A stretch of DNA of 64,000 bases from Bolinopsis microptera (GCF_026151205.1 NC_087078.1:7952675-8016674), one strand, 5' to 3'. Positions 22,740 through 51,497 are shown, numbered from the stretch's first letter. Made by a program: numbers and translations. Notes: generated by a model not told the origin, from the sequence alone.

Positions 22740-25700
22740 CTAGATACATTGGCTAGTGTTGGGTGGGATCATGAATTTATCGTAAGAGTTATCCCCTTGG
22801 TAATTCTCATCAGTTAGCAACATATTCATAAGAGTTTCTTTGTATAACTTAGAAAATTTCTTAACGTCGTCACACTCTCTAAGGGACTTTGGTAATATGT
22901 TCCAGGCCTTAGTTCCTAGATAGTTAAACTCCTTGTGAGATCTTGATTTAGGAGTATAAAGATTGCAGTTTTCTGCCTCACGTGATCCACCAGAAATATA
23001 CGAGAATTTCCCGATAAAATGCTTTGGACATGTTTCATTGATTATACGGTACATATATGAGCTAAGATGAACCTGTCGTCTCAAATGGAGAGGAAGCCAT
23101 CCCATATTTTTGTATACATTAACCGACCTCTCTCTGATGTTTACATCTAGGGCTATTTTAGCAACCTTTTTGTACATGATATCTAACTCTCCTAGTCGTT
23201 TTTTATATGTTCTTGACCAGATGGTGTCTAAGTAGTCAAAATGTGGCAACATAAGTGCATTAGCAAACATCTTCCTGAACTTAAGAGGGAGAAGTTTTTT
23301 TGATCTATACATAGCACCAATTCTTTTGGATATCTTTTTCTTAATGTTATCAATATGTTCATTAAATGTCAATCTGCTGTCAACTATAAGTCCAAGGTAC
23401 TTATGGGATTTAGTTTCACAGATTACCAAAGTAAGGTCATCACAAATTTCAACAAGGATGGCATCAAGGTTAGGCTTAGAGTCAAGGATCATTAGTTTTG
23501 TTTTTTCATTATTCAGGGATAGTTTATTAGCCTGAAGCCATCTGATAACTAATTTCAACTCTTGTTTGATGTTACCATAGTTTCCTCTAGATATATTGTC
23601 AAAATATAATGCACCGTCATCAGCAAATAGATAAGGTTTAGAAAATAGGCATGCATTAGGCAGGTCATTGATAAAAATGCTGAATAGAATTGGTCCTAAT
23701 ATACTTCCTTGAGGCACTCCAGAGTTCAATGAATGTAAACTGCTTATCCTACTCCCAACTCTAGTTTGCTGTAATCTATCTGTGAGGAAGCTCCTAAACC
23801 AGCTCAATGCAGTATCTTTTATTCCATAATGCTTCAGCTTTTGAATGAGAATATCATGGTTAACAGTATCAAATGCCTTTCTGATGTCCAGGAAGATAAT
23901 TGCAGGATGCTTGGCACTGTTCTTAGCAGTAAATATACGATCAAACAGATCTAACATGAGATAAGTTGTAGAGTGATCTTTACGGAAACCATATTGATGC
24001 TCTGAAAGTATTCCCTTTTCATCAAGATATTGAGTCAGTTGGGAGTTCACACAAAATTCGATGCACTTTCCAAGAATCGGTAAAATTGAGATTGGTCGAT
24101 AATTACTAGGATTTTCAGTATCACCATCCTTATGGATTGGGGTGACTTTTGCAACCTTGCAGCTGTTTGGCATGATGCCACTGGATAAACTCAAATTTAC
24201 AAGATGTGTTAATGGAGCAATAAATGCAGGTAAAATTTGTCTAAACACTCTCAATGGTATATGATCATTAGTGGATTTGCTACAAGGGATACTTGCCACA
24301 TAGTCTAAGATATTGGACTCAGTTATTTCAGTAAAGCTATTCAAGCTGGTCTCGTTGTCAATCTGCTCATTTTGTAGATAAGATAGAAATTCATTTTCAT
24401 TTTCCAGCTGCACTTCTGCTTGGATCTTTGGACCTATTTCAGCAAAATATTTATTGGTGGTTTCAGCATCAAGATTGTTATTGATATTGTTAGCTTTAAC
24501 AGGCAGATTTGATGCTGTCTTTATCGTTTTCCATACACCCTTTAGATCATTCATGGCACACTTGGCTTTCAGTTCTGTTGCTAAGTTAGTCTTCCTATTA
24601 ATTCTAGACAAATAGGTTGAATAGTTTCTCTGCCGTTTATATGCCATCCATAATGAGTCACATTTATTACAGTGTATAAGACCATTTGGATGTATACGTC
24701 TGTTCTTGTTGTGTGTTAAAAATTTACGGTAAAGTTTCCCTTTCAATTTCTTACTTTCTAAAAATTCTGGAGATGGCTTATGGATGTAATCACTATGGCA
24801 CTTAATTTGTTTAATTGGACAGAAGTGATCATAGTAGTGATCAATATGTTCGTTTAAACCATCAACTGCATCATTCAGACTAGTTGAATCTATTATTGGT
24901 CTATAATCACAGGTTTCCAAAAATTCTTTAAGAGCAGTAACATTCATTTTGCTGTGATCTCTTATTAGTAACTTCTTGAATTTTGAGGCCTTATGCACAT
25001 TGAAATCGACAATGAACTTTACGACCTGATGATCTCCTATACAATCATCAAGGACTTTGCAGTCAAGAAACTTGGAGTAAGTGTTTGTTATGACAACATC
25101 GATTGTGGTCTTTGTGATTCTGTTTCCTAGTTTAGCAATGCGGGTAATATCCTGAACTACCTGTACCATTCCAAACATTTTCATTGTAATGTCTAATTTC
25201 TTATAGTTCATACTGCTGATGTTGTTTTGGTCTACATTTACATCACCCAGCCAAATAACATTCTTACTTCCTATACTCATCATGCAGTCTGTCATATAAT
25301 CTAAAAATTTGTCAAGAGGACTAAACAACTCAGATCTGTAGAAACAGCAGATGAAAATATTGCAATCTGTAAGATGGATCCAAATAGCCTCGATTTGGTC
25401 ATATTGCAAAACTAAGTTTAGTTGAATCATTTTAAACTTTATGTGCTCACTGATGAGAATGCCACATCCCCCATGACCATTGTCGTTAGGACGGTCTTTG
25501 CGGATAAAAGTAAAATTCTTGGGTAGGTTTAGACTGGCTGAGTCAATATCCGACTTAAGATTTGTTTCATTCAGGCATAAAACATCTAATTTCTCTTTCC
25601 AGATTAGATCTTGGATTTCAAGACATTTTGGCATACCTGTTAGTCCTCCCTGCATGTTGCAATGTCCCACTGCAAGCTTTTTGGCATGGTATGAAACTGT

Positions 25701-25760
25701 GATTTTACTAATGCACGGGTTAATGCAAGAACTGCTGTGAGAGCATGAAAATTTTTCCAA
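22740..25760 (-). CDS. LINE ORF2: APE-type endonuclease and reverse transcriptase
   Basis: 1,006 aa. The N-terminal endonuclease/exonuclease/phosphatase domain (about 30-250) has the expected active-site series: N35 (HCNMQG), E65 (LNET), D173 and N175 (GDVNVD), D221 (TTIDVVIT) and H244 (GDHQVV). The reverse transcriptase (about 520-790) has NYRPISILPILGK at 553-565, FLDIRKAFDTV with D625, GVPQGSILGP at 681-690, and the catalytic FADD at 712-715. No RNase H domain follows, in keeping with the CR1/L2 group. The C-terminus is a short basic region. The start Met is the first in the frame, 165 bp after ORF1, so a reinitiation-type mechanism is likely. The frame is uninterrupted, which suggests a young copy. 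Confidence 0.95.
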   Translation of the reverse strand: MEKFSCSHSSSCINPCISKITVSYHAKKLAVGHCNMQGGLTGMPKCLEIQDLIWKEKLDVLCLNETNLKSDIDSASLNLPKNFTFIRKDRPNDNGHGGCGILISEHIKFKMIQLNLVLQYDQIEAIWIHLTDCNIFICCFYRSELFSPLDKFLDYMTDCMMSIGSKNVIWLGDVNVDQNNISSMNYKKLDITMKMFGMVQVVQDITRIAKLGNRITKTTIDVVITNTYSKFLDCKVLDDCIGDHQVVKFIVDFNVHKASKFKKLLIRDHSKMNVTALKEFLETCDYRPIIDSTSLNDAVDGLNEHIDHYYDHFCPIKQIKCHSDYIHKPSPEFLESKKLKGKLYRKFLTHNKNRRIHPNGLIHCNKCDSLWMAYKRQRNYSTYLSRINRKTNLATELKAKCAMNDLKGVWKTIKTASNLPVKANNINNNLDAETTNKYFAEIGPKIQAEVQLENENEFLSYLQNEQIDNETSLNSFTEITESNILDYVASIPCSKSTNDHIPLRVFRQILPAFIAPLTHLVNLSLSSGIMPNSCKVAKVTPIHKDGDTENPSNYRPISILPILGKCIEFCVNSQLTQYLDEKGILSEHQYGFRKDHSTTYLMLDLFDRIFTAKNSAKHPAIIFLDIRKAFDTVNHDILIQKLKHYGIKDTALSWFRSFLTDRLQQTRVGSRISSLHSLNSGVPQGSILGPILFSIFINDLPNACLFSKPYLFADDGALYFDNISRGNYGNIKQELKLVIRWLQANKLSLNNEKTKLMILDSKPNLDAILVEICDDLTLVICETKSHKYLGLIVDSRLTFNEHIDNIKKKISKRIGAMYRSKKLLPLKFRKMFANALMLPHFDYLDTIWSRTYKKRLGELDIMYKKVAKIALDVNIRERSVNVYKNMGWLPLHLRRQVHLSSYMYRIINETCPKHFIGKFSYISGGSREAENCNLYTPKSRSHKEFNYLGTKAWNILPKSLRECDDVKKFSKLYKETLMNMLLTDENYQGDNSYDKFMIPPNTSQCI

Positions 25761-25926
25761 TTTATGCTGCTATAAACTTGTCAGAATAAGATAAATTGCA
25801 GAACTGGCAAATTTGTATGAGATAATAACAAAACTTTCTAAAACTTCAATAAACATGAGGAACAATGTGTAATTATCCCTTATCTAGAATCTAGATGAAA
25901 TAAATGTTAACAATCTTTCTGAAAAT

Positions 25927-27801
25927 TCATACTTGCTTATGGGCCCAATACTTCAGAAATTTAGCAAGTCGAATAACACCGCTTGTATTGAGGTGACAGT
26001 TATCAGATATTTTTGCAGATGGTCTGGCAAAATAAAATTCTTTCCTGAATCCACTTCTATTATAGTTAAATAAATTATGGGTGCTAATGTAATTAAAACA
26101 AGAATCTTTGCTACACATATCCTTAATAACCTTATTCAGCTCTGCCACAACATCATTGCGGCCTTTTGTACTCCTGGGAAGAATATTGAGAACATTAATT
26201 GTTGCATTCGGATACACTGACTTGAGATAATTTAAGAGATTACTAATGTCACCCGCTGCATCCTTCAGTGACTTTGAGCCAAAATAGACTGTGTTCACAT
26301 TATTAGTTCCTGTCATAATATAAATAATAGATGGGGATGGAACGGAGTGTAGGTCAGTTTTTAGTTTATTTAACATTACTTTGGCATCAGCCCCAGGATA
26401 AAACAGTTTACTAGCACTAACAGTGGACGATGATAACTTGTCCGCATCAAGAAACCTGAACATAGAGCTGCTTATGAATAGGACAGACTTTTGTGAAGCT
26501 TTGGCTGGCTGTTTGCAAACTGAGAGTGCAGGTGAAGAAGAGTCTGTCTGTTTGTGTCCTGAATGAGGGATGGGTGGGGGCCGTGAACGCAGACCAAACT
26601 CAGTTGACTGAGTGATCCTAGGGGGCTTCATCAGTCTTAGGGTGATGCTGATCCGGGGTTCATCACACATTTCGTCTGGCAGTATCTCATGTTGAAAGTC
26701 AGCCTGAGACAATTTGGACATGATGAAGACATCTCCATGCTGAAGCTGCACAGAGCCCACAACTTCATTGCTGCCGTTTGATCTAATTTGCAGTGTTCTC
26801 GTCGCACCAAGTGAAATGGTTACAATATCAGAGTGTTCTACAATACATGATTCAGAATCGCTATGAGCTGGCATGAACTCTGCTCCAGTTTCATATAGAT
26901 TGACGAGAATACTATTGTGTCTGAAATTGGGTAATATCACATTAATGTAGGAGCTGAGTTTAGCAAGGTAGGAATCATTGTGTACACTTTTTGGGTCATG
27001 TGTTGCACCTGAATACTCATAGGGAAAGTCACCAAAATAAACCGATTTCCTGTTTTTAAAACCGTGACTGAACTCAAGTTCTTCCATTAATAGATCAAGT
27101 GAAAATTTAGAGAATGGACCATCATCTAGTAGGGTAACTGGTTTCACTGGTGATGGGGAACAAGTTACAGATATATTCATTGGCCCCGGTGTTATAGGAT
27201 CGTAGACAGGGGCAGGGACCAAGTTTGGATATTTGTCTCTGGGCTTAGGGGTGTTGATCCGTGATTCACCAGTAGCAGTAGATACAGGGAGATCAGACAC
27301 ATCATCCTCGTCTGCCATAACCTCGTTAACAACAATCTCACTGATAACAATCTCGTTTCCAACAACCTCCTGTGGAACAACCTTGTCCACGACATCGTTG
27401 TCAACAAACAAACTGTCCGATACAACATCTTCCACAACAATGTCATCTACATCAAACGCTTCTACTTGATTGATAACAACGTGTGACTGAGGGGTAATGG
27501 TTATGATCTCACATTCAATCTCCTCTGATAAGTTCGGCAGCAAATTTTCACACTTAAAACTCTGTTCTTGTATTTGAGTTTGATCTGATATGAGACTATC
27601 ATTGTACTGAGCAATGAGATCACTAGTTCTGATAATTTCATTCAATAAAGACAACTTTTTTTCTAAAAAGTCAATCTTGATGTCTTTTGACAGACAATTG
27701 TTACAGTTCTCTGATTTTTCAGACTGGAATGAAAAGTTCAAATGTTCTAAAGGGCGCTCACAAAAGTGGAGACTAATGTCTGAGCTCTGATTATTTGACA
27801 T
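25927..27801 (-). CDS. LINE ORF1: AlkB-like dioxygenase plus SGNH esterase
   Basis: 624 aa. Residues about 40-80 could be a short coiled coil. Residues 100-180 are acidic and low-complexity, rich in Val, Asp and Glu. Residues about 225-392 form an AlkB-like Fe(II)/2-oxoglutarate dioxygenase: YFGDFPYEYSG at 255-265, iron ligands H313 and D315 (PAHSDSES) and H371 (DFQHEILPDE), and the 2-oxoglutarate-binding pair R383 and R389 in PRISITLRLM. Residues about 438-624 form an SGNH/GDSL-type esterase: the block I region is FISSSMFRF with Ser444-446, block III is GTNN at 498-501, and the terminal pair is D600/H603 in DNCHL. SGNH esterases are known from ORF1 of CR1-like elements. The AlkB domain is the unexpected part. 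AlkB enzymes remove alkyl groups from nucleic acids, so repair or demethylation of the element RNA is a possible role (inference). Confidence 0.9.
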   Translation of the reverse strand: MSNNQSSDISLHFCERPLEHLNFSFQSEKSENCNNCLSKDIKIDFLEKKLSLLNEIIRTSDLIAQYNDSLISDQTQIQEQSFKCENLLPNLSEEIECEIITITPQSHVVINQVEAFDVDDIVVEDVVSDSLFVDNDVVDKVVPQEVVGNEIVISEIVVNEVMADEDDVSDLPVSTATGESRINTPKPRDKYPNLVPAPVYDPITPGPMNISVTCSPSPVKPVTLLDDGPFSKFSLDLLMEELEFSHGFKNRKSVYFGDFPYEYSGATHDPKSVHNDSYLAKLSSYINVILPNFRHNSILVNLYETGAEFMPAHSDSESCIVEHSDIVTISLGATRTLQIRSNGSNEVVGSVQLQHGDVFIMSKLSQADFQHEILPDEMCDEPRISITLRLMKPPRITQSTEFGLRSRPPPIPHSGHKQTDSSSPALSVCKQPAKASQKSVLFISSSMFRFLDADKLSSSTVSASKLFYPGADAKVMLNKLKTDLHSVPSPSIIYIMTGTNNVNTVYFGSKSLKDAAGDISNLLNYLKSVYPNATINVLNILPRSTKGRNDVVAELNKVIKDMCSKDSCFNYISTHNLFNYNRSGFRKEFYFARPSAKISDNCHLNTSGVIRLAKFLKYWAHKQV

Positions 27802-28276
27802 AGTTATATTATCAAGAGTTCAATGTTCAGAAGCACAATAAACACTGTAAACGCAATACCTTCAGTCCAGATAGTAGTTTTGATGAGAATAGTTTTGATG
27901 AGAAGGAGGAGGATGAGTAATCTTCAAGTACACTCACAGCAGTCCTTTGCACGTCAACACTTACGCTCGTCTATCATATCTCATACCTCAGATTATTTGT
28001 TATATAGTAGTGTTGAAAGGAACATTTTGACAAGTGGAAAATCACTGCTACTAGCACACTCATTTACGTGGGAGTTGTGAAAATTGTTTAACATTTTTGT
28101 GATCATGAACAGTCAATATCTAATAGAGGTTCAGGTCTTAAATACTAAAGTTTGAATCCCAATCTAATTTCTTATAGAAAATCTGTTCACAAATAAAGTA
28201 TCAAATCTCCGTTTTAAGAATTGTATCACTTTTCAACCAATAAAAACTAACTTGTACATATCAGTGTAGCCGCAAG

Positions 28277-45705
<17,429 letters not shown>

Positions 45706-46212
45706 AGAAGAACTTGAATTCGACTTTGTTATTACTTGACTTTTTAGGTATCCAAGTTGAACACGGCTTTAACTTCGGACTATATATTACTTTAGGTAAT
45801 TTATGTATGTTTATGTATGTACATTGCATGTACAACGTATGTTTAGCGTATGTTAAAACTGTCCAGGAAAACTGAAACTGGCTTAAATGTTAATAGGAAT
45901 TTAGCTTCAAAATCCAGGTGACCACAATGTTTTTATTTGATTATTTTTTAGGATGAACTGCCAACTGGAATTTGTTGCTGTTTATGTTTCGTAATCGATG
46001 AAGACTCAAGCTTAAGAAGTTCTAATTCTCACTGATGGTGATCCAATATGCCATGTGACTTGCATCGGACAGATAGATCTTTTTAAAATATCATTGTCTT
46101 TATTATGAGCTTACATTTTTTATTTTCAAGATATCAAATTCCTCTTCAACTTGAAAAACCTTTTATTGTTAATCAAATTTATAAATTATTAATAATTTTC
46201 TTCCGTTTCCTC

Positions 46213-46218
46213 AATAAA
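46213..46218 (+). terminator. AATAAA polyadenylation signal for PRPS (8b form)
   Basis: Perfect AATAAA about 510 bp after the exon 8b stop codon, followed by a T-rich stretch (CATTTTATTTGTTATTG). Confidence 0.6.
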
Positions 46219-46404
46219 ATCATTTTATTTGTTATTGTATCCGAAATGTCAAAAATTGAACAGCACTAATAATCTTTTAGTTCACACCTCTTCATAAAAT
46301 TAGGTAGATACAATGAGTAAATTGGCGAACTTAGCTAAAACTATAGTTATCAAAACATACTATCGATATTAAATCTGCCATCTGGGTACTTTTGAGGAGA
46401 TTAA

Positions 46405-47780
46405 GGGGGGGGGCCAATGGATATTTTTTTGTGAAACTTGATTTCGAGATAGCAGTTGACCAACAAACTAAGACCAGTGACCGAACTTTTGAGGGGGTCC
46501 CGGACCCCAACCGCCAAACGGTGCCCGCAGGGCAGCCACGCCCATATTTGGTCCAAATTAGGCCCAATTTAGCCAAATACTCTGAACATGCCCAAAACCC
46601 AAATTTTAGGTGCTCTACTTGTAGCTAGTGGTCTCTTGAAGTCGTATATGAAATTTCATCAAGATTGGACAAAAAATGACTGAGTTATGAGCCAAAAACC
46701 ATATGCCCATATTTGGGCATACGCACCAAATTTGGTAGATTTCGTCCCATAAATTGGTCAAATATCAATATTTTTCACTGAAACTTACTTTATATGAAAG
46801 GTAAGCCTAAACTACATATTCTCTGTAAGTTATAGCTTTATATCTGTTTAAATGTGGATACTAAGGCGAAAAGACCACAAAAAATGAACTAAATTGCCCA
46901 TATCTTGGTTCGCGATATTCGCGGAATTGATCTCATTAAAATTGTAACAACTCAATCAGTTTTCAAAATTTTTCCATGAAATTTTCGGAATCGACTCGAA
47001 ATCGCATTTCCACCTTAGTTTGAGAACAGATTTTTGATTAAGGCCTCAAAAAAAATTTGGCGGCCAAATTCTGAATTTCTCCGGGAAAATTTTGGAATTT
47101 GGCCGCCAAATTTTTTTGGAGGCCTAAATCAAAAATCTGTTCTCAAACTAAGGTGGAAATGCGATTTCGAGTCGATTCCGAAAATTTCATGGAAAAATTT
47201 TGAAAACTGATCGAGTTGTTACAATTTTAATGAGATCAATTCCGCGAATATCGCGAACCAAGATATGGGCAATTTAGTTCATTTTTTGTGGTCTTTTCGC
47301 CTTAGTATCCACATTTAAACAGATATAAAGCTATAACTTACAGAGAATATGTAGTTTAGGCTTACCTTTCATATAAAGTAAGTTTCAGTGAAAAATATTG
47401 ATATTTGACCAATTTATGGGACGAAATCTACCAAATTTGGTGCGTATGCCCAAATATGGGCATATGGTTTTTGGCTCATAACTCAGTCATTTTTTGTCCA
47501 ATCTTGATGAAATTTCATATACGAGTTCAGGAGACCACTAGCTACAAGTAGAGCACCTAAAATTTGGGTTTTGGGCATGTTCAGGGTATTTGGCTAAATT
47601 GGGCCTAATTTGGACCAAATATGGGCGTGGCTGCCCCGCAGGCACCGTTTGGCGGTTAGGGTCCGGGACCCCCTCAAAAGTTCGGTCACTGGTCCTAGTT
47701 TGTTGGTCAACTGCTATCTCGAAATCAAGTTTCACAAAAAAATATCCATTGGCCCCCCCCCCCCCCCCCCCCCCCCCCCC
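46405..47780. mobile_element. 1.38-kb palindromic element with poly-G/poly-C ends
   Basis: Starts with nine G then CCAATGGATATTTTTTTGTG, and ends with the inverse followed by about 28 C. The two arms pair over nearly their whole length, with a centre near 47041-47110 (AAGGCCTCAAAAAAAATTTGG ... inverse). TTAA flanks both sides (46401-46404 and 47781-47784), so the target duplication is probably TTAA. There is no transposase. Mirrored ORFs on the arms are by-products of the palindrome. The small arm differences suggest a fairly recent origin or hairpin-based homogenisation. Confidence 0.9.
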
Positions 47781-47784
47781 TTAA

Positions 47785-49287
47785 CCATATTTTTCTGACT
47801 GGGTTGTAACAGTAAACAACCAACGGTATTGCAGAATTGGCCAATCAAAACCCAGTATCACTGTCTTGTGTCCAAACAAATATGGTTCACCTCCTCGTCA
47901 GTATCCAAATCTATGTAGTATGATCGTTCATCAAGTCAAATGTGTATAAAACAAATACGAATTGTAGTACATTTACATATTATATCTGTTTTTCACAATC
48001 AACGTTTAACTACAATATCCTCTGACGGGGAAACATCAGCAAACCTTTCCACCAGTTTCATGGTGGTCTAATGATCTTGGACTTGAATAATTATGAAAAT
48101 CCTAAGAGCAGAAAAAGCATAGAATTTTAAATCTGATGATGAAAACATTGATGGCATGCTTAGATTCAGTCTAGATAAACACAGTAGAGTTGGAGATGGA
48201 TGTTAACATTAGCAAGTTTCAGACTCGCTTCCTCCCAGGTATCTCTATCCTGGTCCGACAGTAGTCTGCTAGCCTGGTAAGCGCTGGTTCCCTCTCGACT
48301 TATAACTGTTGATAGGCACACAAACCGGTACCTGGCAAAAACTTGGTTAAGAATTTACATTTTGAGTTACGCTTCCCCGAAACCCTTAATAATGCTCCTT
48401 GGCCTGATTTATCACTCTACACACGACTGTCACGTGACTTTTTAGACACGTTTTCTTGGTGGCCCTGAATGACTATTCGAAATCCTAGCCCTCTAATCTG
48501 ATCCCAACCCTAACCCAATCTCTAACAAAAGCATATGCTGAAACCCTAACCCTAACGAGAAATTGGACCAACTTCCTTAAATGGTTATATCACGTGATCG
48601 AGCCAGTTTTTCGCCAATATCTCGCCAGGGGAGCATTTTAACCCGATGTCATGGGGGGTGATTCGGAATCAGTGTCCGAAAATACATCAATTCAAGTTGG
48701 TCTCACTCTCAACTGTCATGTCGGGGGCTCTTCTAGAAAAATATCGAAGATCGACTGTAGAGTGATTTAGCACGGTCGTTGGCCTTGTAATTGTAGTTGT
48801 ATATTGTACTGTATAATACAATCGGTTAAATTCAGAGTCCAGTCCCTGGTCCCACTAAATCACTCGCCAAGCTGGGCGAGTGATTTAGTGGGACCAGAGA
48901 CCGGACTCTGCAAGGATTTTCGATTTTTTTATTAATAAGGGTATTGAGCTCATGAAAGTAGCAAAGTGTGAATGTGCAATACATTTTTCGAAACTGATTC
49001 ATTGGTTAAAACGCTTCCCTGATCCTGAGGAGTTATAAGCAAAAACTGTGTTGGTCACGTGACAGGCTAGTAAAACATGAATTTAATTTGATAGTTCTTT
49101 CATTCAAATTTCTGATTGTTTCTGAATACAACCAGTGAAGACAGATTCTAATGGAAATAAATAGCTGAATAAAGTATCGACATTTCTACGTCATACTCAT
49201 ATTCTGAAATAGTATTAATTCAATTATAACGATCAATATTTACATTAAAAATTTGACGACGAAATATATTTCAAACATAATATATAA
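47785..49287. other. Intergenic, small hairpin at 48836-48908
   Basis: No gene recognised. A hairpin of about 73 bp (GTCCCACTAAATCACTCGCC and its inverse around AAGCT) lies at 48836-48908. A few degenerate CCCTAA units near 48510-48555 are too few to call telomeric. Confidence 0.5.
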
Positions 49288-51497
49288 GGACACGTTCATT
49301 TGAGTTTGAGGATATTGGTAAAAATAAGTGACCCTATTAAAAGGCACAGTGTAGTTGACTTTGTCACACTATGAAATTACATAAACCCTTGATGGTTAGG
49401 ATAATCGTCTCATCCTCTAGGCTAACTTTGTCACATAACGATATCAGGTGATAAGATATCGCTTAAATACGGCCGGCACGGAAATGGTTACATTGTCAGT
49501 TGTTACACTATAAACATGTGACGGAGTAAATATGGACCCCTTGCTGCCGTTTTTGACCAAATTTTTGAGTGTCCAGTTGATCGGATGGATACATATGACC
49601 ATTACCTACATATTTGACGACTTTTTTCGTTAGATGGTGCACTCAGGTTTACTATGTCACACATTAAAGAAAATATGTGATGAATGTTTAGGGCACCCTG
49701 ATAAGCAATGCTGAGTAGTGTTGGTTTATTTGATGGCCTGGAAGTGCTGCGAATTGTTATCATATCATATAGTCGTGAGGAATTAAAACACAGAAGGTAC
49801 AACCAAGTTTACTTTGTCACATAATCTTGATGATATCTGAACATGTGTGGAATTGAACAAATAATGATATGCCAGCTTAATTAAACCCCTTATATTACGT
49901 ACTATGGATCAAACAACACTGCTAGTACTATGCACCAGTCACATAAATCATTATCAGGTGGTATGTTAACAGTGTCACAATTTAACTACCGCAACATGGT
50001 CAAAAATAGGGTAATTTCGTCACAAAAAAATTATCATAATTATGCTGGCAAAATAACTAGTTTATCGAAATTTTTTTGATGATAAAGTTACATAGTATTC
50101 TAATAGAGGTATATTTCTTCAAAATAGGTGCAAGACATGTTTACTTTGTCACATCAGTTATTATAAAGTTTTAAGAGTTAGGAAATCGTCATCAGATTAA
50201 AAGATATTTTTCGTAGTTTGGATCGATTAATATACCTGTAATAAAGCATCCTATGCCAATTTTAACACACTATCTTGATATTGTTGGGGCATGGAAAGTT
50301 AATTTTGTCACATTTTCAGTGTCTTTGACAAATTTATCTAAAATTGTTAAAATTGAGCTCTGATGTTCTGGACAATATTCTTTCAATCGTTTCTGAAAGA
50401 ATGTTGAATTCTAATAGAGTTATAGATCTTCAAAATAGGGGCAAGACATGTTTACTTTGTCACATCAGTTATTATAAGAATTAGGTAATCGTCATCACAT
50501 TAACATATAATTTTTTGTAGTTTGGATTGATTTATATAGGTAATAAAGCAGCCTATGCTAATTTTTAAACACTATCTTAAAATTGTTGGGGCATGAAAAG
50601 TTAATTTTGTCACATTTTTAGTGACTTTGACAAATTTAACCTAAAATTGTTAAACTCAAGCTCTGATGTTCTGGACAATATTCTACCAATTTTTTCTGAA
50701 AGAATGTTGAATTCTGATAGAGTTATAGATCTTCAAAATAGAGGCAAGACATGTTTACTTTGTCACATCAGTTATTATAAGAGTTATTATAAGAAACTAT
50801 TTCATTCTATAATCATTGTTTTTAATCTATTTACGATTTCGCATAATTTTTTGTGACAATGTAAACATGAACTGAGCTTAACTTGCATCAACTATATTGT
50901 CATCATATAAAGTTTTCCCACCTTTCAAACCAAAATTAGATATAAATAATTCGCCCAAAATTTAAAATTTCATATATATTGTGACAGAATTAACCTCATT
51001 TCCCAATAACCAAGTGCCTGTATTAGCTAACTATTCAAAACAACATATTTTAGGGCTATGATTGGTAGAGAAACCATCAAATAATAAGTTGAAAAGGTCT
51101 TTAGGACACCTCACAGTTGAATAGAGGTATGGTATCATGAGTGTGACAAAGTTACCCAAATATTGCCTTGTAACCGTTCGATCCGTGCCCATTAACCAAT
51201 GTTGTATCATAATTGTTAGATTGACCTAATTTACTATATTTCAGACCAAGGAATGATAAATAGACAACTGCAGTGCAGCAGTTAACTAAGTCACACAGAA
51301 TGTGACATTTAAAACATTATAGTGCCTAACAACAATAGATTTTCTTTCTGAGCAGTGCATATGGGAGTATGGGTTACATGGCTAATGTTCAGAACTTCTG
51401 AACGTGCTAAGTTAATAATTGTCAAAACTAAGCCACTATCGTCGAAAACGCTATTATTTTTGTTTACCAATTTCCTCAAACTCAAATGAACGTGTCC
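49288..51497. mobile_element. ORF-less TIR element rich in GTCACA motifs
   Basis: 2,210 bp. The left end GGACACGTTCATTTGAG continues for about 35 bp and recurs inverted at the right end with one or two mismatches. It is flanked by a 4-bp duplication ATAA (49284-49287 and 51498-51501). The interior has no substantial ORF. A GTTTACTTTGTCACA-like motif occurs twelve times in plus orientation (GTCACA at 49363, 49430, 49656, 49816, 49938, 49974, 50019, 50148, 50307, 50459, 50609, 50762). It then appears mainly in minus orientation (TGTGAC at 50852, 50980, 51142, 51301), with one more plus copy at 51292. A unit of about 300 bp is tandemly repeated at about 50098-50800. Confidence 0.85.
50098..50800. 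repeat. ~300-bp tandem repeat, 2.3 copies
   Basis: Units start near 50098, 50411 and 50712 with TTCTAATAGAG and share TCAAAATAGG, GCAAGACATG and ACTTTGTCACATCAG. Part of the TIR element around it. Confidence 0.85.

Larger units (their letters stand above)
22059..27850 (-). mobile_element. CR1/L2-type LINE with AlkB-esterase ORF1
   Basis: A minus-strand non-LTR retrotransposon with two long intact ORFs separated by about 165 bp and a 3' region of about 640 bp. Near its 3' end is a short (AAAT)n run at about 22096-22116 (ATTT on the element's strand), as in CR1/L2 relatives that end in microsatellites. There is no poly-A tail. The exact 3' end could lie anywhere from 22059 to about 22117. The 5' end lies upstream of the ORF1 start at 27801 but could not be fixed, and no target duplication was identified. 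The 5' end faces the PRPS start codon head-to-head. Two uninterrupted ORFs with all catalytic residues suggest a recent and possibly active copy. Confidence 0.85.

Noticed and set aside
46331-47798. Mirror-image ORF pairs (RTFEGVPDPNRQTVP and partners)
   Set aside because: The same short sequences occur on both arms of the palindrome and end at its poly-G/poly-C caps; not a conserved protein.
48486-48560. Telomeric CCCTAA repeats
   Set aside because: Only a few degenerate units in ordinary sequence; no array.
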